Below, in pieces: positions 20,379-30,736 of a stretch of 64,000 nucleotides of DNA. Both the position numbers and the translations under genes were made by a program. The notes below the pieces were generated by a model, which was not told the origin of the DNA, ran no database searches, and saw nothing but the letters and a program-made list of their open reading frames with translations. The stretch is from Acetomicrobium hydrogeniformans (GTDB lineage: Bacteria > Synergistota > Synergistia > Synergistales > JAFGMB01). Each line of letters starts with the position of its first letter. Position 1 is the first letter of the stretch. The stretch is taken from contig JAENYO010000002.1 of assembly GCA_016841745.1 (NCBI GenBank), positions 124,001-188,000 on the forward strand, in the 5' to 3' direction.

Positions 20379-23072
20379 TTATTTCTTTCCGATCATCAGT
20401 GCAAGAGGGGCAAGGAGCAGCAGCAGGGAAGGTGTGAATGTAGCAACCCCGCAAGATCCTCCGCCGGAGGATCTTGACGTGCCTGAATTGACTGCAAAGG
20501 GCTCAACTGCCCAATCGCTGAATCTGATGGTATTTTCCTCTTCAATGAAAAGGACTGTAACTTCCGCGGGGATTAATGGTTCTGTGATGGTGAAGGGATA
20601 ATAGGTGCCATCAACTCCCACCAGGAAGCTTCCAAGGGAATCTCCATTCCCGTCTGCAGGATCTCCGTTTACCGGATCAAGGAAGAATGTTTCTTCTTCT
20701 GGGGCAAGTGGCAGATTCTCGGGCAGTGCATAGGAAGCCGGGCCGCTGTCGTCACCCCACCAGTTATTGCTGGCGTCGAGAATATAGTTATCATCAAGGG
20801 TGAGCACCTGTTCAGTAAGTTCCTGAACAGCTCTTGCCGTAGCAAGAACACCGAAATTACCGTTATCTTCGATGTTGTTCTCGCTAAGAGTTATTCCTTG
20901 GGATGCATCAATAACCAGTACTCCGCCGCAGAGGAAATCGGCAGCTGTAATGCCTTCAAATATATATTCATCGAAGATAGCTGGTCTGTCTTCCTGGTTC
21001 GTTCCATTACCCGTGATGCTGTTGAGATAGATGTCAAGTTCGGGGTATATGTCACCGGAGACAATGAATGGAGGGATAAACTCATTAAGGAGCCAGTCTC
21101 CCACTCCGATATGAGCCATTCCTAAAAGAGCGTTGTCATCAAATAAGTTATCGTGGATCTCTCCCTTTACGGAAAGGGCGGAGATCATGCCTATGTGGTT
21201 GCTGCTGAAGGAGTTTCCAGACACATCGCCGAGTTCGAGCTTGTTTTCAGCACTCATAAAATCTTCACGCATGAGGTCCTCGACAATAGGAACGACGATC
21301 TTGCCAGCCCCTACGAGGGTCATACCGCAGATGTTGCCTTCAACTGTGTTGTTGGTGATGTCTATGTTCTGTATATCTTCGATTATTCCCGTATCGATGC
21401 CAGTGATTCCCAGAAGTGTTCCGGTCACTGAATTATCATCGATACTGATGTTCCTTGCACCGTCAAGAAGAACTATGCCCGCAAGTGAAATGTCGTCAAG
21501 ATCAGGTCCATCTGTTGAGGGAAGGATGGCAAGGGGACCGTTGTCTGCAGTGCGCTGTCCAAGGGCAATGGCCTGTCCTGTTACTTGTTCAGGGCTGAAC
21601 AGGAATTCATGAACACCTTCGATGGGACCGCTGCCCGTTATGGTGTTTCCGGAAACGTTAAGGGTTCCCAGCTGGTCGATAAGGAATGGGTCTTCATAAT
21701 TCCCGGCATAAAGAGGGGCCCCCATTATTGTAGATATTGCGGAACTGATATCAAATTTCTGAAGGGCAAAGAGCATGGAGACTCCCGTTATGCCGTTGAA
21801 CTCGTTATCAGTGATATAACTGTCTGAGAAGTCCCCAAGACAGACCATACCAGCTATAAGGTCCCCGCTCAGTACGTTTTCAGAGAAAGTCATGTCCACT
21901 TTCCCTGCGAGAAGGGCGCCTATCATGTTGTTGTTGATATTCTGTCCGGATACGTGAAGCTTTACAGGGGTGTCGTTGAGTGATATCTGTCCAGAATCTA
22001 CATAGACTTCCGGAAGTGGGTCAGCATATAGGTCTGCTGAAACAAGCAGAAGAGCATCGAGACCGCCTACTGCAGTAATACCTACCACGTTATCAGTGAT
22101 ATTGTTGACCCCTTCCAGGCTGAGTCCGCTTCCGGCTTCAACTGCTGATGGTATGAGATCCAGTTCTTCCAATTGAGAAAGATCCAGATTGATGTTCTTG
22201 GCAGTGATAACCCCGAAGAAGTTACTGGATACAGTATTGTCATAGATCCTTACCTGGTCATCCACTCCGTTGGCAACCACTATTCCTGTGAATGGTCCCG
22301 GGAATCCCAGAAGGCTCCTTTGATCATATGAGCCAGTGAGGGAGGCAGGGTTCGTAAGGGATGTCAGGAAATCGTAAAGGGTGGTGTTAATAGCCTGGCT
22401 GCTCAGTGCTTCTCCGGCAAGTTCTGAGGAGATCATGGAAAATTCCGGATTACCCACCAGTTGGTTATTGTGGATATCCGCAGTGATCCCCTGTCCCAGA
22501 AGGGCCACACCAGCATACCAGTAGCTGTTCATGGAACATTCGTTCATTGTCAGATGGGTGGGAAGAGGTTCCTCATCAATCGTGGCAAAGAAGTCCGAAT
22601 TTATTTCTCCAAGGTGTTTGAATATCTCGTCCCAGTTTGTAGCCACTACTCCGGCTATAAAATCTCCGCTGATCACGCAATCGGTAAGTGTAAGATCTAC
22701 ATTCCCGCCAGCTATGACTGCAATGGAAGTATAGTCATTTGCCGGGTTGTTATTGAACTCGATATTAGAAATGGATACTTCGGGTGCGCTATCGCCATCG
22801 CTGTGTACAGCAATTATTGGTACATCTTCTTCAAAATAGGCATCATTACTGGAAACAAGGATGACTCCATCCTGGCCCAGAAGGCTTACGCTGTAGTCAA
22901 TATCAAGATTGCCATAATAAGTTCCTGTTGTAAGTGTTATTTCGGTATCTCCTTCGGCCAGTGCATTTTGGAGCTCTTCCATGTCATTAACTGTTCTGGC
23001 ATTGGCAATGGAAGCAAAAGAAATAAGCAAAATACATAACAGGCATATTCCAAGATATTTGGGTCTTCTCAT
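20379..23072 (-). CDS. Right-handed beta-helix surface protein with Synergist-CTERM tail
   Basis: Signal peptide MRRPKYLGICLLCILLISFASIANA; repeated D/N-rich beta-helix turns; tail SGGGSCGVATFTPSLLLLLAPLALMIGKK; start chosen at GGAGAGTGAATTTGATG. Confidence 0.8.
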   Translation of the reverse strand: MRRPKYLGICLLCILLISFASIANARTVNDMEELQNALAEGDTEITLTTGTYYGNLDIDYSVSLLGQDGVILVSSNDAYFEEDVPIIAVHSDGDSAPEVSISNIEFNNNPANDYTSIAVIAGGNVDLTLTDCVISGDFIAGVVATNWDEIFKHLGEINSDFFATIDEEPLPTHLTMNECSMNSYWYAGVALLGQGITADIHNNQLVGNPEFSMISSELAGEALSSQAINTTLYDFLTSLTNPASLTGSYDQRSLLGFPGPFTGIVVANGVDDQVRIYDNTVSSNFFGVITAKNINLDLSQLEELDLIPSAVEAGSGLSLEGVNNITDNVVGITAVGGLDALLLVSADLYADPLPEVYVDSGQISLNDTPVKLHVSGQNINNNMIGALLAGKVDMTFSENVLSGDLIAGMVCLGDFSDSYITDNEFNGITGVSMLFALQKFDISSAISTIMGAPLYAGNYEDPFLIDQLGTLNVSGNTITGSGPIEGVHEFLFSPEQVTGQAIALGQRTADNGPLAILPSTDGPDLDDISLAGIVLLDGARNISIDDNSVTGTLLGITGIDTGIIEDIQNIDITNNTVEGNICGMTLVGAGKIVVPIVEDLMREDFMSAENKLELGDVSGNSFSSNHIGMISALSVKGEIHDNLFDDNALLGMAHIGVGDWLLNEFIPPFIVSGDIYPELDIYLNSITGNGTNQEDRPAIFDEYIFEGITAADFLCGGVLVIDASQGITLSENNIEDNGNFGVLATARAVQELTEQVLTLDDNYILDASNNWWGDDSGPASYALPENLPLAPEEETFFLDPVNGDPADGNGDSLGSFLVGVDGTYYPFTITEPLIPAEVTVLFIEEENTIRFSDWAVEPFAVNSGTSRSSGGGSCGVATFTPSLLLLLAPLALMIGKK

Positions 23073-24609
23073 CAAATTCACTCTCCTTAGCTGCAAAAAA
23101 AAGAATATTAACGGGGGCAACAGATCCACGATTCCAACTTTTATGTTTGGTGAGGTTACGACCTCCTTTCGGATTACCCTGATAATTGGGGAGACAATAC
23201 AATCACTTACTCACAACAACCTGACCAGGTCTCTTTGAAGAAACCTGTACAGGCACGCTATGAACAAAGTACATTTCGATTTGACCAATATAAGTAATAA
23301 GGAGAAGGATCCGGTTGCGCTAATGGCTCAACCTGTCCCAAGCGCCCACGTAGGGGGCAGGTTTCATAGCCTATCCGACCGAGCTTGACTATTTTTTGAA
23401 ATAAAAAGAGCCAGTAACTCTTAAAGATATATTGATAACGGAAGGTGAATCATGAAAATGATAACAAAGTTCGCTTTTTTAAGATTCTATAGCTCATTCT
23501 CCATGAAAATTCATAAGCCATGCATGACTTTTCTCTTAACTTGACTGGGACTTTAGACTCATCTTAATTTATTGACATTATCAGTATAGCAGTTAAAGCA
23601 TCATAGCTTTATTTATCTTGCTCAAATCCTGATAATTTTAATAAGACTATCGGTGGATATTCTGAAAAGAATCATAATAAAAAAATCTGGATATCCCTGT
23701 CTGATATATAATTTTGATATTTTCTTAAATATTATTCTTGTCCAAAATAGATTTCAGGAAACATGTAAAGTCCCCGAATCCGTGGAGTATCACTAGATTG
23801 CCAAGACACAAAAATATCCAGATCAAAGGGATAGAGGGAAAGAAATGCTCAAGGTGCAGACATACTCTCATCGATTCTTGGAGAAACTTTCCGTACGAAC
23901 TTTGAAAAAGGGTGTTCAAATGCAAGGCAGAGTCATATGTCAAAGGCTTTCGATGCTGGACTAAGCTTGTGGCAATACTTTGTTGCCGTCTGAAACATGC
24001 ACATTTCAGGAGAGTGCCATAGATCTTGCAGATGTAATGACAAAATCTCGTTTTCCAGGAATAAATGTGTTACCAGGAAAACCTACTCTTTCCTAAGTCA
24101 ACGAACACTGGTTTTGCGAGTTTTACTGTGACTTGTTCTGGTGCGTCCTGAATCATTTTGAGTCCGGACAAGGTATTGCCTGCAACAAGAGTCAGTTCCA
24201 TTTCAGGAACAAGCTGTTTTTCTTCGACCCACTCCTTGTTTCTGTGGCTGTTTTTACGTAGGAACACATTATTATCAGGAAATTTTTCAAGGGGGCATAA
24301 TATCCCTTTTTCCATATTTCCGTATTATTCAACTATAGAGCCTTAAGGATAAGGTACAGCAGTATATATAATTCAATATTTCTGTAGTATTTTAATAAAT
24401 ACTTTCACTAAACTGTTGTCTTGGCAGCATAAGTCAACTAAAATAGAACTAATATATCTTTCTGAATTCTGCTTTAGTATTATTTCCCTTGAGTTATTCC
24501 TGTTATTCTCTTTCTCCAGGCTTGTTTTAACAACATTTACCCATCCAGTCCTCCAGGGCGTTTCAGTATTTTTAAGGCAGTTGAGTTTGATAAAAAAGAG
24601 GTGGAGAGG

Positions 24610-26160
24610 ATGAAATGGTTTGGTAGAAGAGAAGGCTCGTTTGTTCTGTTCCTGACATTTTGTATTCTATTGTTTCCTTTTCCAGCAGTTTCTTTTCCCG
24701 CAAATCCAGTTCTGACAGACTCTTTTAATGATTGGAGCAATGCTGGGGAGAAAAATTTTTCAAGTGGTATTCCTGTAGCCTCAGAAGTTTTCCCGATTTG
24801 CTTTGAACCGGCAGATCTGGAAATAGTGAAGAAATTTAATATAATCCAAGGTGGGGAAATGTTGGAGGAAAGTGCCGTTCTTCCTGATACGGCAGATCTG
24901 CTGAAATACATGCCGCCCGTTTCATCCCAGCTTTACCAGGACTGTACAACATTTGCTCTAGCCTATTACTGTACTTCCTACTGGAATTTCAGGAGTAGAG
25001 GTTTATCTCCCGGGAAGGATAACCGTTATCTGGGATCTTCGTTATATTTGTTTAACCAGTGTAACGGAGGCAGCAATGTTCCAATATCTTTTGCCACTCC
25101 CTATTATTTAACGCAACTTAACGGGTGCTCGTCTCTCAGTACCTTTTCTCCGGGCAATTATTCATCATTGCCCGGTATAGAAATTCAGATACAATCTTTA
25201 CAACAGAGAACCTCAGATCTGGAATATATTTATATTTCCAGGAATTACGCCGGAAAGGAGCAATATGATCCGGGTGGAGAGCCTTTGTCCTTGTCAGACA
25301 TCCACAATATCAAATATTATCTCTCTAAAGATATTCCGGTAATTGCCTCGATCTATATTTATCCTTCCTTCTTTGATGCTTCGAGTCTCTCCTCAGCATC
25401 TGTCTACTATGGTCCCTCCAAACCCTATCCTGAACCTTCAAGTATCCATTCCATAACCATCGCAGGTTATATCGATGATCCGGAAGCTCCTGGCGGGGGA
25501 TTTTTCTATCTTCGTAATTCATGGGGTTCTGGTTGGGGATCAGCGGGAGACTGCTGGGTTACTTATGATTTTATGAAAGAGCATTCCATTGAAGCCTATC
25601 CTGTTAAGGGGCTTCAGATCTATAGCCCTGCATTTTTCCTTGTTCTTCAGGTGGAGCATCTTCACAGGGGTGATCTTAAAGTAGAAGTTCTTGTAGATGG
25701 GGAAAATATTCATACCTATAGTCCCTATGATATGGATGTTGGCGATTCAAGGGAAAATCTTGATTTAGTAATTGATCTTACGGATCACATTACAAACAGG
25801 ACTGATGTTATTGACCTGAAAGTCTCAGATATGTCAAAGGATAAGACGGGAATAATCAGGGAAGCCTTGCTGGTCCATATATTGTCGGATGTACATATGT
25901 CTGCTTCAGATACGGACCCTCCAAAGATGGTTGCGGTGGAATTTGAGATTGAAAACCCCGAAATTTCAGATGAGGGTTCTGTTCGTGGAACTATTATTTT
26001 AGATGAAGTAGAGTTCGTCGAGGTAGAACCCATTCCTGAGCCTGATCAGGTTCAAGTTAATAATGGAGGAGGCTCGGGTGGCGGTTGCAATGTTACTGCC
26101 AGAACCATTTTCATGGTATTCCTTCTCATTCCAGCTTTTATTCTCTATCACAAAAGGTAA
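24610..26160 (+). CDS. Papain-like (C1A) cysteine protease with Synergist-CTERM tail
   Basis: DCTTFALAYY (Cys), SIHSITIAGYIDD (His), YLRNSWGSGWGSAGDCWVTYDF (Asn); tail GGGSGGGCNVTARTIFMVFLLIPAFILYHKR. Confidence 0.85.
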   Translation: MKWFGRREGSFVLFLTFCILLFPFPAVSFPANPVLTDSFNDWSNAGEKNFSSGIPVASEVFPICFEPADLEIVKKFNIIQGGEMLEESAVLPDTADLLKYMPPVSSQLYQDCTTFALAYYCTSYWNFRSRGLSPGKDNRYLGSSLYLFNQCNGGSNVPISFATPYYLTQLNGCSSLSTFSPGNYSSLPGIEIQIQSLQQRTSDLEYIYISRNYAGKEQYDPGGEPLSLSDIHNIKYYLSKDIPVIASIYIYPSFFDASSLSSASVYYGPSKPYPEPSSIHSITIAGYIDDPEAPGGGFFYLRNSWGSGWGSAGDCWVTYDFMKEHSIEAYPVKGLQIYSPAFFLVLQVEHLHRGDLKVEVLVDGENIHTYSPYDMDVGDSRENLDLVIDLTDHITNRTDVIDLKVSDMSKDKTGIIREALLVHILSDVHMSASDTDPPKMVAVEFEIENPEISDEGSVRGTIILDEVEFVEVEPIPEPDQVQVNNGGGSGGGCNVTARTIFMVFLLIPAFILYHKR

Positions 26161-26178
26161 CATGTTTCTTTCCCCTAT

Positions 26179-26220
26179 TAACATTTAAAGGCGAGTCTAT
26201 TGACTCGCCTTTAAATGTTA
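26179..26220. terminator. 19-bp perfect inverted repeat, 4-nt loop; bidirectional terminator
   Basis: TAACATTTAAAGGCGAGTC tatt GACTCGCCTTTAAATGTTA between converging genes. Confidence 0.85.
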
Positions 26221-26225
26221 TCAGG

Positions 26226-27221
26226 TTATTTCAGTTTTTCTTCGATGGTCTTTACCTTCTCGGGGTCTCCTATCCATCCCTTCCACTGTTCCATGTTTTC
26301 TTTCAGGAACCAGAGGGCTGCTTTTTCTGCTGAATTATCGTGATCTTTCATCCATGCTAAAGCCTGGTTGGTCTGATCCAGGGTCATGTGGTATCTCTCA
26401 AGAAGCCCCTTGATTTCCTGGTTCCTGGAAAACCATTCGGCATTTATGGCCTTGGCTACAGTGTATGAAGGAGATGCACAACCGTGGTTCTTTTCCCAGA
26501 TTTCCGGGTTATGGGAAGGTTCCTCGATCATTACCATGTCCAGCTGTCCGAGCAGGGGAGTGGGTTCCCAGTAGTAGGCTATAACTGGTTCTCCTTTGTC
26601 ATAGGCGGCTTTTATAGCGGTGGCAAGGGCAGTTGCAGAACCTGGATCAAAGGGTTCCATAAATTCCTTGAGCCCGTATGCATCTATCTTGTCTATGTTA
26701 ATAGTGTGGGCAGACCATCCTGTCGGAGCATTGTAGAATCGTCCTTTTTTCGGGTTTTCCCGGTTCTTGAAGATATTCCAGTATTTCTTGAGGTCTTCTA
26801 CACTTTTAAGGTCCGGGGTTATGGCCTCTATATTTCGTTCCTTATCTCCGTTCATTATATATCGGGGTACATACCATCCTGATGCGGCATTGGGAAAAAC
26901 TGTGCCGGCATTGAAAACCTTTCCTGTGGATGTGGCCTTTTCCCACCATTCCTTCTGGGCTTCGGTCCAGACTTCCATGATAATGTCCAGGTCACCTCGC
27001 TCCAGACCCAGGTAACCGGGCATGGTCTCTGAAAAAGTATATTCAGCTTTGTAATTCCAGCCCTCTTCAAGCAGAAAAGCCATCACCCTGTTATGGAACT
27101 GGATGCTGTCCCAGGACAGGTCACCGAATACTATAGTCTTATTCCCTGCAGCCAGGGATGGTGCCGTAATACCTGATACTATAAAAAGGCACAGAAATAC
27201 CACAAACAGCGAACGTTTCAT
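26226..27221 (-). CDS. Glycine betaine/proline-type ABC transporter substrate-binding protein (no adjacent ATPase/permease)
   Basis: IVFGDLSWDSIQFHNRVMAFLLEEGWNY...ERGDLDIIMEVWTEAQKEWWEK; PVIAYYWEPTPLLG. Confidence 0.85.
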   Translation of the reverse strand: MKRSLFVVFLCLFIVSGITAPSLAAGNKTIVFGDLSWDSIQFHNRVMAFLLEEGWNYKAEYTFSETMPGYLGLERGDLDIIMEVWTEAQKEWWEKATSTGKVFNAGTVFPNAASGWYVPRYIMNGDKERNIEAITPDLKSVEDLKKYWNIFKNRENPKKGRFYNAPTGWSAHTINIDKIDAYGLKEFMEPFDPGSATALATAIKAAYDKGEPVIAYYWEPTPLLGQLDMVMIEEPSHNPEIWEKNHGCASPSYTVAKAINAEWFSRNQEIKGLLERYHMTLDQTNQALAWMKDHDNSAEKAALWFLKENMEQWKGWIGDPEKVKTIEEKLK

Positions 27222-27556
27222 CTCTTATTTCCTCCTTATATCCGTATTTTGACATCTATGACGTAAAACATTATCTCTATCTGCTAATGCTAAGAGGGTG
27301 TTATTCCAGATGTTGGAGTTTTTTCAGAATATTTTGTAACAGGGTGCAGGTGTTTTGCGAGACAAGGGTAAGTTATTAAATGTATTTTTAGTATATCATA
27401 TGGCCTTTTCATGAATCTTTATTCAACATCAGATTTTGATCGTTTTATTTAAAGTGATAGTCTTAATGTGAAAAAACTTTTTGCAGGCATGTCATGATCC
27501 TGGGTCTTTTCCCGTTTAGCTTTATGTAAGGCCCTTGAACAGAAGGAGAGCAGATT

Positions 27557-28084
27557 TTGAATGATGAAGAACTGATGGAACTTATACAAAATGATGACGA
27601 AACGGCATTCAGGATCCTTTATGCTCGATGGTCCAGGCGGATAATGTCCTATGCTTCCAGGGCTTTACAGGACAGACGGGAAGCAGAGGATATTGTCCAG
27701 GAGACATTTATGGCTCTTTTCAAGTCCCGAAAACGTTACGAGGCGAGGGACCGTTTCCCATCTTTCCTCTTCACAATCGCCGGAAATGCAGTGAGAAGCC
27801 GATTCCGTATCAAAAGGCCCATCCCGGTTGAAGATCCTGGCGAATTTGGTGAAGGACTTCATTATAGCCAGGATATAGAGGCAAAACTGGATATGGAAGA
27901 AGCTCTGAGTCAATTATCCTTTGAACAGAGAGAGGCCCTCCTTCTGGCAGTAATGGGGGGTATGAATTACAGGGAGATCGGAGTTATGACCGGAAGTTCT
28001 GAATCGGCAGTAGCCCAGAGAATATGCAGAGCCCGGCGGAGGCTTTACGACATAATGGTTCCACCGGAGGAGGTGGCGAAATAA
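27557..28084 (+). CDS. ECF-type RNA polymerase sigma factor
   Basis: AFRILYARWSRRIMSYASRALQDRREAEDIVQETFMALF; region 4 LSFEQREALLLAVMGGMNYREIGVMTGSSESAVAQRICRARRRL. Confidence 0.92.
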   Translation: MNDEELMELIQNDDETAFRILYARWSRRIMSYASRALQDRREAEDIVQETFMALFKSRKRYEARDRFPSFLFTIAGNAVRSRFRIKRPIPVEDPGEFGEGLHYSQDIEAKLDMEEALSQLSFEQREALLLAVMGGMNYREIGVMTGSSESAVAQRICRARRRLYDIMVPPEEVAK

Positions 28085-28732
28085 ATGAATAATATATGCA
28101 GAGCAATGGAAATGCTCGTATCTGTAATGCTTGATGGAGAGATCTCTTCCAGTGAAAAAGAAGTCCTTTTTCTCCACCTGGGGGAGTGTTCACATTGCAG
28201 GAGGTTTTATGAAGAACAGCGAAAATATCACGAATTTCTGGGACGAACTCAGGATGATCTTGATGTACCGGCCTGTCCTTCTCTTTCAGAACAGCATGCA
28301 AAGATTATTCGGATGCCCCGCTATCTGCAGATAGGTGCAGCTGTTATCCTTCTGGCGCTATCTTTTTATGGAGGTTTCTTATCAGGGGATAAAAAGGCTC
28401 TGGAGAGGATCCCAACCTATGCGAGGGTTGGAGCCCCTGCCGTATGGGCCAGAAATTCTTCTCTCCCCATGGAGATGGATAGAAAACAGTTATCCCCCCT
28501 TCAGAACCTCATCTCGGAATACCAGTTCTGGATAGGCAACGAGCTTGGCAGGGATGAAGTCAACTGGCAAAAGGTAAGAACCATGCTTGATACCCTCGGT
28601 TCATTGAGGACGGATCTTGAGCTGCTTTCCCTTCAGATGGGTTTCATGGATGGAACTCTTCAGAAAAAGGATTCTCCCCAGAATACATGGTTGCAGTTGC
28701 TGGGAGTTAAAAAACAGGAAGAGTCCCTTTAG
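28085..28732 (+). CDS. Zinc-finger anti-sigma factor
   Basis: HLGECSHCRRFYEEQ (HxxxCxxC), single TM, directly follows the sigma factor. Confidence 0.8.
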   Translation: MNNICRAMEMLVSVMLDGEISSSEKEVLFLHLGECSHCRRFYEEQRKYHEFLGRTQDDLDVPACPSLSEQHAKIIRMPRYLQIGAAVILLALSFYGGFLSGDKKALERIPTYARVGAPAVWARNSSLPMEMDRKQLSPLQNLISEYQFWIGNELGRDEVNWQKVRTMLDTLGSLRTDLELLSLQMGFMDGTLQKKDSPQNTWLQLLGVKKQEESL

Positions 28733-28757
28733 AGGACTTTCCAGGAGGTGGATGTCT

Positions 28758-29468
28758 ATGTCAGATAAAAAAGTGAAAGTTATCCTGATCGCATTACTGG
28801 CCGTGGTAGTAGGATTCGGGAGCTTGCCTGCCCTGGCGGGAGAAGGACAGGCAGTTATGTTCAGAAGCATGGTTCAGACAATGATGGGAGAGGGTTTGAG
28901 CGAGGAGGTTGCAAATAGAATCGCCAATAATAACAGTTTTATGGTTCAGATGTGTGTTGATCAGATCGAGAAGGAGCAATTACAGACAAAAGACCAGTTA
29001 CAGATCCGGGACAGCGTAAGTGAAAGGGTCGGTTCAGCCTTTGGTCTTGCTCTCGCAGCTAGTTACCGGAACCAGGGAGAAGAGAAAACCTTCCAGGCAG
29101 CTATGGCAGTGTTTTCTTCTATAAGAAGAGGGTTATCCCCTGAAGGAGCAGCTTCTTCTGTTGAAGTTCTTGCAGAAAACGATTATGAAGTGGAGCAGAT
29201 GTACAGGGTTATGATGAGGCTCACTGAACAGTTGAGAAATTCCGTTAATTGTGATGAAGAGTGCCTTATGACTCAGTTGCGCACCATGGCCCAGGCAAGG
29301 CTTTCTGTAGGTGCTATGGAGGAGAAAATAGCTGAACAGGCAAGATCTGGCAATGGTACTGGACAATCCGGGTCAGTAGAAGATGCCTCTAAGACTGGAA
29401 AAAACCAGGGCCAACAGGGCCAGGGCAGTTCAGGTTCTTCTGAAGGAGGCCAGGACAAAGGGAAATAG
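28758..29468 (+). CDS. Hypothetical secreted protein in sigma/anti-sigma operon
   Basis: Signal peptide VKVILIALLAVVVGFGSLPALAG; Gln/Gly/Ser-rich C-terminus. Confidence 0.65.
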   Translation: MSDKKVKVILIALLAVVVGFGSLPALAGEGQAVMFRSMVQTMMGEGLSEEVANRIANNNSFMVQMCVDQIEKEQLQTKDQLQIRDSVSERVGSAFGLALAASYRNQGEEKTFQAAMAVFSSIRRGLSPEGAASSVEVLAENDYEVEQMYRVMMRLTEQLRNSVNCDEECLMTQLRTMAQARLSVGAMEEKIAEQARSGNGTGQSGSVEDASKTGKNQGQQGQGSSGSSEGGQDKGK

Positions 29469-29502
29469 GCAGTTTTCTCTATAAATTATAATAAACATTT
29501 CC

Positions 29503-29541
29503 GAAGGCCGGCCCCGTCAAGGGACGGCCTTTTCTTTTTCC
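29503..29541 (+). terminator. Rho-independent terminator
   Basis: GAAGGCCGgcCCC gtcaa GGGacGGCCTTttctttttc. Confidence 0.8.
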
Positions 29542-29626
29542 CGTAATAATACTCCAATATAGTATGATATATTAGGCAGTGATATGATAATTGGCATTAA
29601 TAGACAAATAAAAGGAGGTATGAGCT

Positions 29627-30154
29627 TTGTCCCTTAACAATAAACAAAAGCCCATGAACCCCTATGTTGCAGGGGCTTTTGCAGGATTGCTGGCTGTTCT
29701 GTCAGTTGCTGTTGCAGGTAAATATCTTGGTGCTTCCACAACTTTTGCCCGCCTTGGAGGTGCAGTTGAAGCTATTGTTTTACCCGATCGAGTTGCAGGT
29801 CTCTCCTATTTTCAGAAATATCCTTTTAAAATTGACTGGCAGCTTATGTTTGTTGCAGGAATTGCAATGGGGTCCTTTCTGTCATCCATGTTCTCCGGAA
29901 CCTTCAAATTTCAGGCTGTGCCCGATATGTGGAATTCGCACTTCGGGCCTTCAAAATTCCGAAGAATGATAGTAGCTTTCATCGGAGGCATGATAGCCAT
30001 TTTCGGAGCAAGACTTGCCGGGGGATGTCCTTCAGGTCACGGGCTGAGTGGTCTCATGCAGATGTCCTTAAGCGGTTTTGTTTCTCTGGCCTGTTTCTTT
30101 ATCGGTGGGGTCATCATGGCCCGAATGCTCTATGGAAGGAGGGCTGCCAGATGA
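29627..30154 (+). CDS. YeeE/YedE family transporter, half 1
   Basis: GGMIAIFGARLAGGCPSGHGLSGLMQMSLSGFVSLACFFIGG. Confidence 0.85.
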   Translation: MSLNNKQKPMNPYVAGAFAGLLAVLSVAVAGKYLGASTTFARLGGAVEAIVLPDRVAGLSYFQKYPFKIDWQLMFVAGIAMGSFLSSMFSGTFKFQAVPDMWNSHFGPSKFRRMIVAFIGGMIAIFGARLAGGCPSGHGLSGLMQMSLSGFVSLACFFIGGVIMARMLYGRRAAR

Positions 30155-30681
30155 ACACACAGCTTGTCGCGGGTCTCGTAACAGGGATAGTATTCGGCAT
30201 TCTGCTTCAGAGTTCCGAGGTTATCCGTTATGACCGTCAGGTGGGAGCGGTGAGGCTTATTGATATGACCATAGTCAAGTTCATGCTTTCCGCCATTATT
30301 GTAGGAATGGTTGGAATTTATCAGCTTCATACCCTGGATATTATCAAGCTCAGTGTTAAGGGGACTGTTCTTGGTTCAAATATAGCTGGGGGACTGATCT
30401 TCGGTGCAGGATGGGCTCTCCTTGGATATTGTCCAGGTACTGCAGCCGGTGCTTTGGGTGAGGGGAGAACAGATGCCCTTTTTGGCATGATGGGAATGGT
30501 ATGTGGAGCAATGCTTTTTGCAGAATTTTATCCTTCGACCGGGACCGGTATTTTAGCCATAGGAAATTTAGGTAAGGTCACTATCCCCATGATCACCGGA
30601 AAGGGTCCCTGGCTGCTTATTCCTATCCTTTCATTTGTGTACCTGCTTGTCCTTTATACCATCGAAAATATGGATCTCTGA
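30151..30681 (+). CDS. YeeE/YedE family transporter, half 2
   Basis: GGLIFGAGWALLGYCPGTAAGALGEGR; ATGA overlap with the upstream gene; RBS GGAAGGAGGG. Confidence 0.85.
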   Translation: MNTQLVAGLVTGIVFGILLQSSEVIRYDRQVGAVRLIDMTIVKFMLSAIIVGMVGIYQLHTLDIIKLSVKGTVLGSNIAGGLIFGAGWALLGYCPGTAAGALGEGRTDALFGMMGMVCGAMLFAEFYPSTGTGILAIGNLGKVTIPMITGKGPWLLIPILSFVYLLVLYTIENMDL

Positions 30682-30709
30682 TAAGGATTGACGATCATCT
30701 AACTTCTTC

Positions 30710-30736
30710 AGGAGAGGCTTAGCCTCTCCTTTTTTA
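30710..30736 (+). terminator. Rho-independent terminator
   Basis: GGAGAGGCT t AGCCTCTCC TTTTTTA. Confidence 0.85.

Noticed and set aside
20898-23039. Several plus-strand ORFs of 60-192 aa
   Set aside because: All antisense to the long beta-helix gene (20379..23072), which has a signal peptide and CTERM; no RBS or domain support.
29929-30681. 250-aa version of the second YeeE/YedE ORF
   Set aside because: Upstream part overlaps the first half out of frame; ATG at 30151 with GGAAGGAGGG RBS is the credible start.
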